The notes: generated from the sequence alone by a model not told the origin. Numbered from the stretch's first letter, positions 44,946 through 53,300 are shown. The stretch is DNA of 64,000 nt from JAHIVN01 sp018816645 (GCA_043816305.1 JBDRHZ010000028.1:9906-73905); one strand, 5' to 3'. Program-made: numbers and translations.

Positions 44946-45440
44946 CTATTTCACTATTTCCAAGAGCTCAATCTCAAAAACAAGTCCTGCCTTTGGGGGA
45001 ATACTCCCCGAACCTGTCTCTCCATATCCCATGCTGGAAGGAATTTCCAGCTTTCTTTTCCCTCCGACTTTCATCCCAAGCAATCCTTTTTCCCAGCCTT
45101 CAATCACACCGCCCGAACCAACAGTGAACTCAAAGGGCTCATTTCTGTCAACCGAGCTGTCAAACTTTGTACCGTCGATTAGTGTCCCGGTATAGTGAAC
45201 ACTAACAGTATCGCCATTCTTAACTTCTGCTCCTTCACCAACCTTTGTATCTTCTATCTTAAACTCATCGAAATCTTCTGCCTCCTGTGTATTTAACTCA
45301 TCTACTTTATCCTGTAAATTCACATCTTCTGTAGTAGGTTCTTCTTTTGGCGGGTTTGATGGGCTAGTCTTATCCATGATTAATATGAATAATCCTGTAA
45401 GAATTAAAATAGGCAGAATTAATATTAGTACTTTTTTCAT
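44946..45440 (-). CDS. FKBP-type peptidyl-prolyl isomerase, membrane-anchored
   Basis: 164 residues: hydrophobic N-terminal anchor (about 4-22), an acidic linker rich in Glu/Asp/Pro, and one FKBP domain (about 62-163) with VHYTGTLIDGTKFDSS, the FTVGSGGVIEGWEKGLLGMKVGGKRKL core and IPPKAGLVFEIELLEI. It would catalyse proline cis-trans isomerisation of exported proteins outside the membrane. Confidence 0.94.
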   Translation of the reverse strand: MKKVLILILPILILTGLFILIMDKTSPSNPPKEEPTTEDVNLQDKVDELNTQEAEDFDEFKIEDTKVGEGAEVKNGDTVSVHYTGTLIDGTKFDSSVDRNEPFEFTVGSGGVIEGWEKGLLGMKVGGKRKLEIPSSMGYGETGSGSIPPKAGLVFEIELLEIVK

Positions 45441-45653
45441 TTTATACTTTCTAATAAATAAACTACAAAAGAGAACTTTATTCTACTTACGTGATACGGT
45501 CAACACTTTGCAGTTTTATGTTACCGGTCAATTATATTGTTTTCAGGATTAGTTCACAAGATGCAACGACAAATCATGCTATTTTTCCTATCTACTCATT
45601 TGTAAATAAATCTGATAGTATTCAATCATAATTTCCAGAATTCAAATCCTACA

Positions 45654-47171
45654 GTGACTATCCTGAAGTCAGTAAACAAAAAAGAAACACTGCTGGCCAC
45701 TCTTATCTGGACCATTATACTAATGGGTCTCGTACTCAGGAGCTATGGGATAGACAGACCAAATCTTTGGTTTGATGAAGCCTTTAGTGTAGTTTTTGCT
45801 CAAAGAGACATATTGTCTGTCTTCAAGTTATCACTAAATGACACTACGACACCTCTTTTCGAAATAATTCTGTATTTTTTATTTAGAATTTATCCAAATA
45901 ACGAATTTATTGCGCGTCTGCCTTCACTTCTAGCTGGCATTGGAAGTCTATTTGTATTCTACATTATCATTACGTACGTTTTATCCAGAAGATACCGTAT
46001 TTTTGCACTTTTACTTTTTTCTACAAATCTTGTTTCTTTATATTTTTCCAGGCAAGCTAGGGCATATGCTCTTACTCAGTTTTTCTTGCTCATAGCCTGT
46101 TACAGCCTTATACGCCTCGTAAAGCACTGGAATAAAACATTTTTTCTCTTACTTATCTTTTCAAACATTCTCGCTTTTCTTTCACACCAGCTGGCAGTCT
46201 TCTTCATCATAGGTGAATGTGTTGTCGTTATTTTTGAGATCACAAAGAAAAATGAAGATCTTGCTTTACTACGTTTTCTAACCTTACGTAAAAAAACTCT
46301 GATCCGTTGGTTTTTAGCTTTTCTTCCTGTTGGTGTTATGATTTTCATCTGGTCGCTTTTCCTAATTGCCCAAGTCAAAGATGCTTCGCAGGTCTTTTAT
46401 TTGCAATTCCACCCTTATAGATCACTTATAGGAACTATCGGCGAGTTATCATTTTGTAATTTGAAAGTAAATCTCGAATCGCTTTCTTTTATATATCCAT
46501 TTGAGAGAGTGCTCATATTCGCGTTTGCAGTATTTGGAACGATAGTAGAAATGAAGTACAGACGGAAGAAGACACCTTTCTATTCAGTTCTTTTCTGGAT
46601 TCCACTAGCTTGTATGTACGTTGTTTCCTTCAAGGTGCCTATCTTTTCCGTGAGATACATAAGCTTTCTCACACCCTACTTTATAATCTTGATAGTGAAG
46701 GGAGTCAAGGCATGTGTTCCGAAACGAGCCCTACAATACATTCTCATTGGCTTCTTTGTCATAGGCAACCTTTTGGTTTACTTCAAATACCTAAAGAATG
46801 ATACAAAAAAGACTCACTTTCTGGATCTGGTCAGCTATCTAAACAAAAGCAAAAAAGATGATGATCTCATGCTTGCTACCAACGCACTCATCTATACCCC
46901 AGTCCGCTATTACTCTAAAGAAAATTTCGAAAGTTATATTTATGACTCCTGGGAAAATATACCTTTTTACCACGGGAAGGTGATACTTACTGAAGAGGAT
47001 CTGCTCTACGATTACGTAAAAATCAAATCGTATAAAAGAGTCTGGATAATAACTGACTACAATAGAAATCTAGAAAATTCGTGTCTTGAAGATACATTCG
47101 AGAAAGATTACAAACTGGAAGCAACAAAAAGATTTCGGATCAAGTATCTATGTCTTTGGGTTGCTCTATGA
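45654..47171 (+). CDS. GT39/ArnT-like polytopic glycosyltransferase
   Basis: 505 residues with about ten TM helices. The N-terminal loop has RPNLWFDEAFS with the Asp-Glu pair of GT-C enzymes using polyprenyl-phosphate sugars, and the first loop continues DTTTPLFEIILYFLF as in PMT/ArnT proteins. Start GTG 45654. It probably transfers a sugar to a surface lipid or protein; acceptor unknown. Confidence 0.85.
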   Translation: MTILKSVNKKETLLATLIWTIILMGLVLRSYGIDRPNLWFDEAFSVVFAQRDILSVFKLSLNDTTTPLFEIILYFLFRIYPNNEFIARLPSLLAGIGSLFVFYIIITYVLSRRYRIFALLLFSTNLVSLYFSRQARAYALTQFFLLIACYSLIRLVKHWNKTFFLLLIFSNILAFLSHQLAVFFIIGECVVVIFEITKKNEDLALLRFLTLRKKTLIRWFLAFLPVGVMIFIWSLFLIAQVKDASQVFYLQFHPYRSLIGTIGELSFCNLKVNLESLSFIYPFERVLIFAFAVFGTIVEMKYRRKKTPFYSVLFWIPLACMYVVSFKVPIFSVRYISFLTPYFIILIVKGVKACVPKRALQYILIGFFVIGNLLVYFKYLKNDTKKTHFLDLVSYLNKSKKDDDLMLATNALIYTPVRYYSKENFESYIYDSWENIPFYHGKVILTEEDLLYDYVKIKSYKRVWIITDYNRNLENSCLEDTFEKDYKLEATKRFRIKYLCLWVAL

Positions 47172-47196
47172 ACTATTCCTCAAAGAGAAGTAATGC

Positions 47197-47577
47197 TTAG
47201 TAAACCTCGCCAAAGGCAATCGCATAATTCTTCCCATATTTCTTCGAACACTTTGGACAGTAAGCGAAATGAAAGTATTGCTTTTTAAACTTCAATCCCT
47301 TTTTGGACGCATAATCCTGCATCACATTAAACCACTTGGGAACGTCTTTATAAGAACCTTCAAACACTTTGCTTATGAATGTCCCTGTAAATTTTACTAT
47401 CCTGGCATCTGAAACCTCATTTGTAACTGTCATATGAAGTTCAGACTTCCATGGAGACGGATCATAGGCCAAGACAAGAAAATCCTCGTCGCTAGGAGCA
47501 GCCCCGGCATCTTGGATTTTCTTGAACATTCTTGTTACAACTTTCCCCATATTTAGAGGAACGTGAAATAACTTCAC
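47197..47577 (-). CDS. Conserved-looking hypothetical protein with C-terminal Cys pair
   Basis: 126 residues from GTG 47577. Alpha/beta pattern with LVLAYDPSPWKSEL, FTGTFISKVFEGSYKDVPKWF and a C-terminal HFAYCPKCSKKYGKNYAIAFGEVY containing a C-x2-C pair. It looks like a conserved small protein, but I cannot name a function. It begins immediately after the left copy of the 98-bp direct repeat. Confidence 0.65.
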   Translation of the reverse strand: MKLFHVPLNMGKVVTRMFKKIQDAGAAPSDEDFLVLAYDPSPWKSELHMTVTNEVSDARIVKFTGTFISKVFEGSYKDVPKWFNVMQDYASKKGLKFKKQYFHFAYCPKCSKKYGKNYAIAFGEVY

Positions 47578-47675
47578 TACATTATCAAAATAAAAAGCGG
47601 AATAATGTCCGAAGCTCGAACCAACCCTAATCTTTTATCCCCATTTTCCCCCTTGGCCCTGTAACAAACATTTCT
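47578..47675. repeat. 98-bp direct repeat, left copy
   Basis: Nearly identical (about three substitutions, no indel) to 50644-50741. The right copy includes the last codons of the TrmB-like gene and its downstream spacer; this copy repeats the same codons and spacer without the rest of the gene. Confidence 0.92.
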
Positions 47676-47677
47676 TT
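47627..47677 (-). pseudogene. 3' remnant of a TrmB-like regulator gene
   Basis: The minus strand encodes KEMFVTGPRGKMGIKD and a stop, matching the last residues of the gene at 50693. Sequence further upstream (to about 47865) carries only broken frames, one ending LKPKADEYAEILSKV, so the rest is lost or unrelated. Confidence 0.8.
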
Positions 47678-47695
47678 TCCGATCCAAAGACTCGT

Positions 47696-47714
47696 CCGCC
47701 TCTGACGGAGGCGG
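47696..47714. repeat. GC-rich hairpin CCGCCTC/GAGGCGG
   Basis: Seven-bp stem with a 5-nt loop just inside the left direct repeat. It resembles the CCGCC/GGCGG palindromes seen in uvrB and rsmA. No T-tract follows. Confidence 0.5.
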
Positions 47715-47907
47715 TGAACAGTATTCCCTCTCTGTTCTAAACCTTACTCAGAATTTCGGCGTACTCATCCGCTTTAGGCTTCAACTATACCTTCGGTTTG
47801 TCTCAGCCTGATCTCGTTAAGCTAACCCGTTTCGAGTTCTCGCCTGATATAGTCCCTTAGAAAATGTGACTAAACTAATATATTTCTTGTCTATGATAAT
47901 ATATATT

Positions 47908-48426
47908 ATGACAGAAAAAGAGATAATTGAAAGAATAGTTAAGGGAGATAAATATTTATTCGCTAAGCTATACAAGTATTATTATTCATATGTATTTTAC
48001 CGTATATATAACTTTATCGGTAATATCACAGAAGCCGAAGATCTGGTCCAGAACGTTTGGATCAAAATATATTTTGCAATTAATAAATTTAAAAGTGACT
48101 CGTCCTTTAAGACTTGGATTTATAAAATTACTACTAACGAATGTATTAATTATCTTAAAAGTAAAAGAGTATTAATTGATCTTGATCGCATAGTTGATAC
48201 ACTCCAAGTTTCAAGAGATCCGACAAAGGATATTGAGAATGAAATTGATGTGACAAATTTGCTAAGTATATTGTCTAAGTTAGAAAGGACATTGTTAGTG
48301 TTTAAGTATATTGACGAGTACACATATGTGGAAATCAGTCAAATAACTGGACTTTCTGAAAGTGCGGTAAAAATGAGAATAAATAGAGCAAAAATTAAAC
48401 TTAAAAATGAGAAAAATAATGCATGA
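47908..48426 (+). CDS. ECF-type RNA polymerase sigma factor, second copy
   Basis: About 172 residues from ATG 47908 (MTEKEIIERI). Region 2 (YSYVFYRIYNFIGNITEAEDLVQNVWIKIY) and region 4 (LLVFKYIDEYTYVEISQITGLSESAVKMRINRAKIKLK) are clear. AT-richer than its neighbours. It overlaps the next small gene by 20 bp and lies inside the segment bounded by direct repeats, so may have arrived with it. Confidence 0.9.
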   Translation: MTEKEIIERIVKGDKYLFAKLYKYYYSYVFYRIYNFIGNITEAEDLVQNVWIKIYFAINKFKSDSSFKTWIYKITTNECINYLKSKRVLIDLDRIVDTLQVSRDPTKDIENEIDVTNLLSILSKLERTLLVFKYIDEYTYVEISQITGLSESAVKMRINRAKIKLKNEKNNA

Positions 48427-48637
48427 AATAAAACAATTATTTATAAAAGAACAAAAGCAAGTGAAACCAGTAAAACCAAGTGTCGAAAGAATCCTGGCTA
48501 AAATTGAATTACTTGAGATTCTTCAATCTTTCTTGGAACTATATGTAGAAGTCCCTTCAATATATTTTAATAAATTAATTTTTAATAACAGAAAGCATGG
48601 AAAATCAAATTCTCGTGCAAATTCAAGAGTGGGATGA
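48407..48637 (+). CDS. Small protein coupled to the ECF sigma gene
   Basis: 76 residues, overlapping the sigma gene's end and the channel gene's start (48597). Basic helical N-terminus (RKIMHEIKQLFIKEQKQVKP). In the place of an anti-sigma gene but with no TM helix; it could be a truncated anti-sigma factor or chance frame. Function not assignable. Confidence 0.4.
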   Translation: MRKIMHEIKQLFIKEQKQVKPVKPSVERILAKIELLEILQSFLELYVEVPSIYFNKLIFNNRKHGKSNSRANSRVG

Positions 48638-49421
48638 TATCCTGCTCAATTCCGTGAATGGAGTCGTAACTTCATTCTCTACATTTCTCCCAAATATTTT
48701 GGGTGCACTAGTACTGCTAATTATGGGAGTAATAGTATCTAAGTACTTAAGAAGGTTTACGAAAGGTCTTTTGACAAGAGCAAGGTTAATTAAGATTTTT
48801 GGTGAGGCAAAAATCGATGAAAAGCTTGACAAGGCTGGAGTTAAAGTAAGTATTATTGACATATTTGCAAATTCTGTATACTGGGCATCAATGCTTGTTG
48901 TATTGATGGCGGTTGCTGATGTACTTAACCTTTCCGTTGTTACTAACACAATTGGCAGCTTAATTGCTTATATTCCAAGCATTATTGCTGGAATCTTAGT
49001 CATTATAGTAACCGTTGCAGCCGCCAACCTTGTTAGAGATATCGTAAAAAGTAGCCTTGATCAAGTAGAAGCTACATACAGTAAAGCTTTAAGTAGTGTA
49101 TCATATGCATTAATACTTTTATTTGGTTCTGTTATCGCTATTAATCAAGTTGGTATAGATATTACCATCATCACAGCAAATATAACCGTAATTGTTGTAG
49201 GTGTAGCTTTAACAGTAGCTTTATCACTTGGACTTGGGTCGAAAGATATTGTAGCAAACATTCTTGCTGGACATTATCTTAAAAAAGAGTTCAGCAAAGG
49301 TGATAAAATCTCTTTAGGAAACGTTTCTGGTACAGTTGAAAAAATCACTGATACTAATATAATCTTAAAGACTGACAAAGGTACAATTGTTGTAGCTAAC
49401 AACAAAGTGATGATGTCATAA
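48597..49421 (+). CDS. MscS-like mechanosensitive channel family protein (CmpX type)
   Basis: 274 residues with four hydrophobic segments (about 25-45, 85-105, 120-145, 165-210). The repeated 'conserved TM helix' pattern (LPNILGALVLLIMGVIVSKYLRR; IPSIIAGILVIIVTVAAANLV) is as in CmpX proteins, and the final helix GVALTVALSLGLGSKDIVANILAGHYL plus the beta-domain GDKISLGNVSGTVEKI is MscS-like. It should open under membrane tension. A strong terminator follows. Confidence 0.88.
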   Translation: MENQILVQIQEWDDILLNSVNGVVTSFSTFLPNILGALVLLIMGVIVSKYLRRFTKGLLTRARLIKIFGEAKIDEKLDKAGVKVSIIDIFANSVYWASMLVVLMAVADVLNLSVVTNTIGSLIAYIPSIIAGILVIIVTVAAANLVRDIVKSSLDQVEATYSKALSSVSYALILLFGSVIAINQVGIDITIITANITVIVVGVALTVALSLGLGSKDIVANILAGHYLKKEFSKGDKISLGNVSGTVEKITDTNIILKTDKGTIVVANNKVMMS

Positions 49422-49432
49422 TTGAGCTCTTT

Positions 49433-49466
49433 GAGTGGCAATCGTATACGATTGCCACTCTTTTTT
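49433..49466 (+). terminator. Intrinsic terminator after the channel gene
   Basis: Perfect 14-bp inverted repeat GAGTGGCAATCGTA / TACGATTGCCACTC followed by six T, 11 bp after the stop codon. Confidence 0.93.
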
Positions 49467-49624
49467 ATCAAGACTTTTTATCAAGACTCTGTTATAAAAT
49501 AGTATTAAGTTGCTTCGTTTATTGCATAGGGCGAGAGCCGAGAGAAAGTTTGATCAAGATTAAATTCTTCGTAAGAATAATTGCAAGCCTTCTGAACTGT
49601 GTCTAGAATAAAAAATGAAGAGTG

Positions 49625-50515
49625 ACGATTTCAAAACTCGAAAAGTCTTGTCCTGATTAATTTAAAGTAATGTCTCATCACAAAAATCTTATACAGTCTG
49701 CCATACGCTTCGATTGACTTTTCGTAAAACCTGTCTATTCTTCGATTTGTATTATCACTATGTGCAAAAAGTCTCTCAAGCTTCCACCTCTTAGTACAAT
49801 AGCCTTTATTCTTCTCGTAAATATCCTCATAACTCCTAATTTCTGTACTACTTCTATACTCAATAACAGGTATCCCCCCTAAATTCAGACAATCCTTCCT
49901 AAAATACTCTTTATCATATGCCTTATCGGCACCTAGCCTCTTTCTTAAAACAAATGCTTTCTTTATAAGCTGTAATCCAAACAAAGAATCAAGTTCTGCC
50001 GCCTTACTAAATATCCATACAAGTGGATTCCCATTTCCATCACAATACACATGTCTTTTTATTCCTACACTGTTATACTTCCCCGAATAATTTACTTCCT
50101 TTCGCCCCCTTTTTACTTTCAGCTAAGCTCCCATCAATGTAACCATTCACTAGGTTTAGTTTCCCTAGATCTAGTACCTTATGTTGAAGATCACGAATAA
50201 TGTCATCCCATACTCCTAATTCGTCATATTCCTTTATTCTCCTCCAACAGGTAACCCCAGGCGGATAGTATTTGGGCATATCGTTCCATCTGATTGCTGT
50301 GGAAAGAAAGTAGAGTATCTCATTTATTACTTCTCTATCATCTACTCTCGGTCTTCCTGTTTTAGCTGGAAACGGAAGGTAGTCCTTTATGGCTGTCCAT
50401 TCCTATTCTTTTTGATTGTTAAAGTGACTTTCATTTCTGCAGGCAGTAATTGATAATTTTATTTACTTCCTACATTTTAGCTTAACTACTTTATCTTTTC
50501 GAGTTTTAAAATGGT
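49625..50515 (-). mobile_element. Decayed IS5-type insertion sequence
   Basis: About 890 bp containing a broken IS5-family transposase gene. Terminal inverted repeats of roughly 20 bp: AAAACTCGAAAAG at 49633-49645 and its complement at 50495-50507, with partial matches outward to 49625 and 50515. I could not identify a target-site duplication. The internal frameshifts indicate it is no longer autonomous. Confidence 0.8.
49631..50434 (-). pseudogene. IS5-family transposase, two frameshifts
   Basis: Rebuilt from ATG 50434: MKVTLTIKKNR then, after a one-base slip near 50402, EWTAIKDYLPFPAKTGRPRV, the IS5 N-terminal pattern with RWNDMPKYYPPGVTCWRRI. At a run of five C (50105-50109, five G on the coding strand) one extra base breaks the frame; removing it joins SKKGRKEVNYSGKYNSVGIK and HVYCDGNGNPL. 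The C-terminal part has the ADKAYD and KRWKLERLFA (Y/E) DDE-type features. Total about 268 residues, normal for IS5. The second break is +1 in sense, so could in principle be recoded, but two breaks suggest decay. Confidence 0.85.
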
Positions 50516-50599
50516 TCGAGAATGTATTTGCATTAATTAGTTCTATCCATCTTAATATCCTTATTGTTTGACGCAGTTAACTCCTAATGTGTGGTTTTC

Positions 50600-50641
50600 T
50601 TTGCTTTGAGAACCCAGATTCATCTGGGTTCTCAAAGCAAA
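50600..50641. repeat. Perfect 19-bp hairpin next to right direct repeat
   Basis: Arms 50600-50618 and 50623-50641 (TTTGCTTTGAGAACCCAGA and its complement) with loop TTCA. There is no T-tract on either side, so it is not a standard terminator. It ends two bases before the right copy of the 98-bp repeat. Confidence 0.85.
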
Positions 50642-50643
50642 TA

Positions 50644-50741
50644 TACATTATCAAAATAAAAAGCGGAATAATGTCCGAAGCTCGAACCAACCCTAATCTT
50701 TTATCCCCATTTCCCCCCTTGGTCCTGTAACAAACATCTCT
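50644..50741. repeat. 98-bp direct repeat, right copy
   Basis: Pairs with 47578-47675 at an offset of 3066 bp. It covers the last 16 codons of the TrmB-like gene and 50 bp beyond its stop, including a short CGGA/TCCG stem followed by CTTTTTATTTT that may be a weak terminator. Confidence 0.92.
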
Positions 50742-51544
50742 ATTGCATCCTTCCAGACATAATCAAAAAGTTGTTTTTGTAAAGTCGCTAAATACTTGTT
50801 TTGGACCTCGATACACAGTAATTCATTATTTCTATAATCAAGCATACCCACAACATCGTTGTAAATATAAATCTCAAATTTAATCTCAAGTATCTTTGGA
50901 TCTATATACCTAAGCTTCTGGTGATTTTCGATATACTCAGTAACATCAGTCCAACCAGGCATGAAACTTTCATTTGTCAGGTCATAATGCACAATACCAC
51001 GGTGAACCGCTTCCTGCCTGTATTTCTCCGCAAAACTTGCCTGCAGAAATGCGGATAGCCGGGAGACTTCAAAGATTCGCATCTTCTTCCTGGCTCTTAA
51101 TGTATTCCAAATAACTTGTTTAAGCCCCTCAACTCCATAATAATGCAAGACATTTGACTCATCCTTAGTACTCCCTTTGGCAAATTCAGAAAAGTTTGTC
51201 TGCATCAAGTCGAGAGATTTCTTTAAGGCATCCACTTCCGCCTCTTTCACCTCGACTAGACTCGCTAAATTTTTGTAGGGGAAAGCTCTATATAACTTGC
51301 TTGAGCTTGTATTCTCTAGAGTAATAAGGTTTTTATCAACCAAAGCCTCCAGAATACTATCTATTATGGACCTTCCAATACCCGTTAGTTTATGTAGTTT
51401 GTAAGATGTTGCAACACCCGCCCTAGTAAGCTCAATATAGATCAATGCCTCATTTTCAGTCAAACCAAATTCTTTCAGGTTCTCGATTAGAGCAAGCCTC
51501 TGGCTTTCTTCAATTTTACTTTTGGATTTAATTTCTTTAGTCAT
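50693..51544 (-). CDS. TrmB-family transcriptional regulator
   Basis: 283 residues from ATG 51544 (MTKEIKSKSK). N-terminal winged helix of TrmB type (LKEFGLTENEALIYIELTRAGVATSYKLHKLTGIGRSIIDSILEALVDKNLI), a coiled-coil link (about 95-125), then a C-terminal ligand-binding-like region with the conserved RARKKMRIFEVSR segment. Divergent from the SDR-fold gene with a palindromic site between, so it likely controls itself and that gene. Effector unknown. Confidence 0.87.
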   Translation of the reverse strand: MTKEIKSKSKIEESQRLALIENLKEFGLTENEALIYIELTRAGVATSYKLHKLTGIGRSIIDSILEALVDKNLITLENTSSSKLYRAFPYKNLASLVEVKEAEVDALKKSLDLMQTNFSEFAKGSTKDESNVLHYYGVEGLKQVIWNTLRARKKMRIFEVSRLSAFLQASFAEKYRQEAVHRGIVHYDLTNESFMPGWTDVTEYIENHQKLRYIDPKILEIKFEIYIYNDVVGMLDYRNNELLCIEVQNKYLATLQKQLFDYVWKDAIEMFVTGPRGEMGIKD

Positions 51545-51565
51545 AATGAAATTATAACATTTCTG

Positions 51566-51590
51566 CAGCAACACAACTACACTGTTGCTG
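51566..51590. promoter_or_regulatory. Palindromic operator between trmB-like and SDR genes
   Basis: Inverted repeat CAGCAACA (51566-51573) and TGTTGCTG (51583-51590) with a 9-bp spacer, 22 bp upstream of the TrmB-like ATG and about 80 bp before the SDR start. Size and place fit a dimeric winged-helix regulator site. Confidence 0.65.
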
Positions 51591-51671
51591 ATATAAACGT
51601 CGAACACTCCATAGTTGCAGATATCTTAGACTTTTTTATAGATGTAAATTTTGATAGTAAAATTACGCATA

Positions 51672-52403
51672 ATGAAAAAAATATTACTAATTGATGATAA
51701 CAACGAAATAAGCAAGAAACTATTTGAAATGCTGTCCTTGCCCAGCAGCCGATTAGAGGCTACACGGTTAGATATCAAAGAATTCTTAAATCTCAATGAG
51801 ACAGACAAACTACTAAAGAAAGTTGTGCACAGCAAACCAGACAAGTATGACTGCATGATCATTGCTCCGATGAGCTTTAGTTATGATCACACCGGAGATC
51901 AAAAAACAAGATTGGATTTCAAGGTGTGGGATGAGCTTTTTGGTATAAACCTAAAGATTCCCGCATTGCTTATGGATCATGCAGACAAAATAGTCAAGAA
52001 GGATGGGTCTATTATAAATCTGATCTCTGCAGATTATATGTTAGGGTCGTTCGTTAGTAAGATTTACTCTGCCAGCATGGCGGCAAAGGTCAGCCTCGTG
52101 AAAAGCTATGCCAATCTTCTTGGGAAGCAGAAAATTAGAGTAAATGGAGTCGCTGCTGGCTGGGTCAGGGAAGTGATGAATGAGGAAAGCTATCCGAAAG
52201 CTCTTTTGAATGAAATCCTCAAGTTTACTCCAATCGAAAGAATGGCTTCTGCAGAGGAGATAGCAAAAGTGTTCTGCTGGCTCGCAAGTAAAGAAGCTTC
52301 TTTCATATCAGGACAAGTTATCCATGTTGATGGGGGATACTACAATGTTGATCCGGTAACTAGATTGGAAGGGGATTGTGTGAAGATTCAAGGGACTTTG
52401 TAA
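51672..52403 (+). CDS. SDR-fold protein lacking NAD motif and catalytic lysine
   Basis: 243 residues from ATG 51672. C-terminal two thirds match classical short-chain dehydrogenases: VWDELFGINLK, IINLISADYMLG, YSASMAAKVSLVKSYANLLG, RVNGVAAGW, ERMASAEEIAKVFCWLASKEASFISGQVIHVDGG. But the N-terminal TGxxxGIG loop is replaced by IDDNNEISKK, and YxxxK reads YSASM: the catalytic Lys is Met. Probably non-catalytic or with altered chemistry. Confidence 0.85.
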   Translation: MKKILLIDDNNEISKKLFEMLSLPSSRLEATRLDIKEFLNLNETDKLLKKVVHSKPDKYDCMIIAPMSFSYDHTGDQKTRLDFKVWDELFGINLKIPALLMDHADKIVKKDGSIINLISADYMLGSFVSKIYSASMAAKVSLVKSYANLLGKQKIRVNGVAAGWVREVMNEESYPKALLNEILKFTPIERMASAEEIAKVFCWLASKEASFISGQVIHVDGGYYNVDPVTRLEGDCVKIQGTL

Positions 52404-52525
52404 CAAGACACTAGCATGTCAGCCTCTGGCAAAAGCGGTGGACCATGCCTTCTCCCGCTCTGCGGGATTCGGCAGGTCTCTGCTTGTTGCCATTCGCCCT
52501 GCGCCTTGCTTGGGCTCATGGACAA
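52404..52525. other. GC-rich intergenic region with pieces of tRNA-Gly 3' end
   Basis: Richer in G+C than its surroundings, with hairpin CCCGC-TCTG-CGGG near 52454-52466. GCGGTGGAC (52435) and GGGATTCG (52464) copy the 3' end of the adjacent tRNA-Gly, interrupted by about 20 bp. Confidence 0.5.
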
Positions 52526-52598
52526 GCGGTGGACGGGATTCGAACCCGCGACCTTTTCCTTGGCAAGGAAATATTCTAGCCAACTGAACTACCACCGC
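52526..52598 (-). tRNA. tRNA-Gly (GCC anticodon)
   Basis: 73-nt cloverleaf on the minus strand: acceptor GCGGTGG/CCACCGC, D-arm GTTCAGTTGGCTAGAA, anticodon loop TTGCCAA, T-arm GCGGGTTCGAATCCCGT. CCA is not encoded. Confidence 0.96.
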
Positions 52599-52643
52599 AT
52601 CCTCACAATTATATTAACTTCTTTTGAAATAAACAACCCTGAT

Positions 52644-53282
52644 TCACCAATATTGCTCTGACCAATGCGGAGCCGGAGTTTCTTTGCCATATAAGGATCG
52701 TTCCAAATCTCTCTGGACATGAAGTAGGTAGCTAATCCCAGTTTCATCAGTACCTGGTATTTGGCCGAAGATATCAGAAATGTCAAAGGTGAACTGCAAA
52801 AGAGCTTGTCCAGGCCTAGAATTCACTACAACTTCAACAATCTTTCTAATGGAAAGTGCTTCCTTCAGATAATTAATTGCAGTCGTATCTTCCAGATACT
52901 TATAGTAATCTGCGAATCCAATTGCCATAGAATATCTCCAAATCATAACAAGCACCCCGAACTCATTCCCCTCCAATCCTGATCTCATTCCTCCACCATA
53001 CTCCGGATAAAAACGAACAGGATTAAAGTCAATTTTGATTTGGTTGAAACCATTATTACCTGCCGACAAATCCAGTGTAGCCCTAAGAAAGTTTTTGACT
53101 CTTACCTGTTCCATCGATATTACAGCATCTTCGGCCACATCAACTGCCCCTAGTCTTCTCAACTGATATCTATATGCAGCAACTGCAGCAAAGTAGAGTA
53201 CCTTGATTCTTGTCCTAGTAACAAGCCTTTCAACAGTGAAGTTCTGTTCTAGCATTTCATAACTAGGCTTTTGATCCTCCAT
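52644..53282 (-). CDS. Orphan protein, unknown function
   Basis: 212 residues from ATG 53282 (MEDQKPSYEM). First 55 residues helical and basic, the middle beta-rich (QIKIDFNPVRFYPEYGGG), then a hydrophobic helix (FGVLVMIWRYSMAIGFADYYKYL) that may be buried or membrane-associated. No known family. TATAAT (53295-53300, minus) is only 12 bp upstream. It sits between two tRNA genes on the same strand. Confidence 0.6.
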   Translation of the reverse strand: MEDQKPSYEMLEQNFTVERLVTRTRIKVLYFAAVAAYRYQLRRLGAVDVAEDAVISMEQVRVKNFLRATLDLSAGNNGFNQIKIDFNPVRFYPEYGGGMRSGLEGNEFGVLVMIWRYSMAIGFADYYKYLEDTTAINYLKEALSIRKIVEVVVNSRPGQALLQFTFDISDIFGQIPGTDETGISYLLHVQRDLERSLYGKETPAPHWSEQYW

Positions 53283-53294
53283 AGAAAGATGAGA

Positions 53295-53300
53295 ATTATA
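53295..53300 (-). promoter_or_regulatory. -10 box of the orphan gene at 53282
   Basis: TATAAT on the minus strand, 12 bp before the ATG and 12 bp beyond the tRNA-Val gene. A transcript from it would have a leader of only about 5 nt. Confidence 0.55.

Noticed and set aside
47680..47865. Protein-coding gene upstream of the second ECF sigma gene
   Set aside because: Only short broken frames on either strand; likely degraded sequence.
50073..50279. Programmed frameshift in the IS5 transposase
   Set aside because: The break needs a +1 shift at a G-run and a second break lies upstream, so decay is simpler than the canonical -1 signal.
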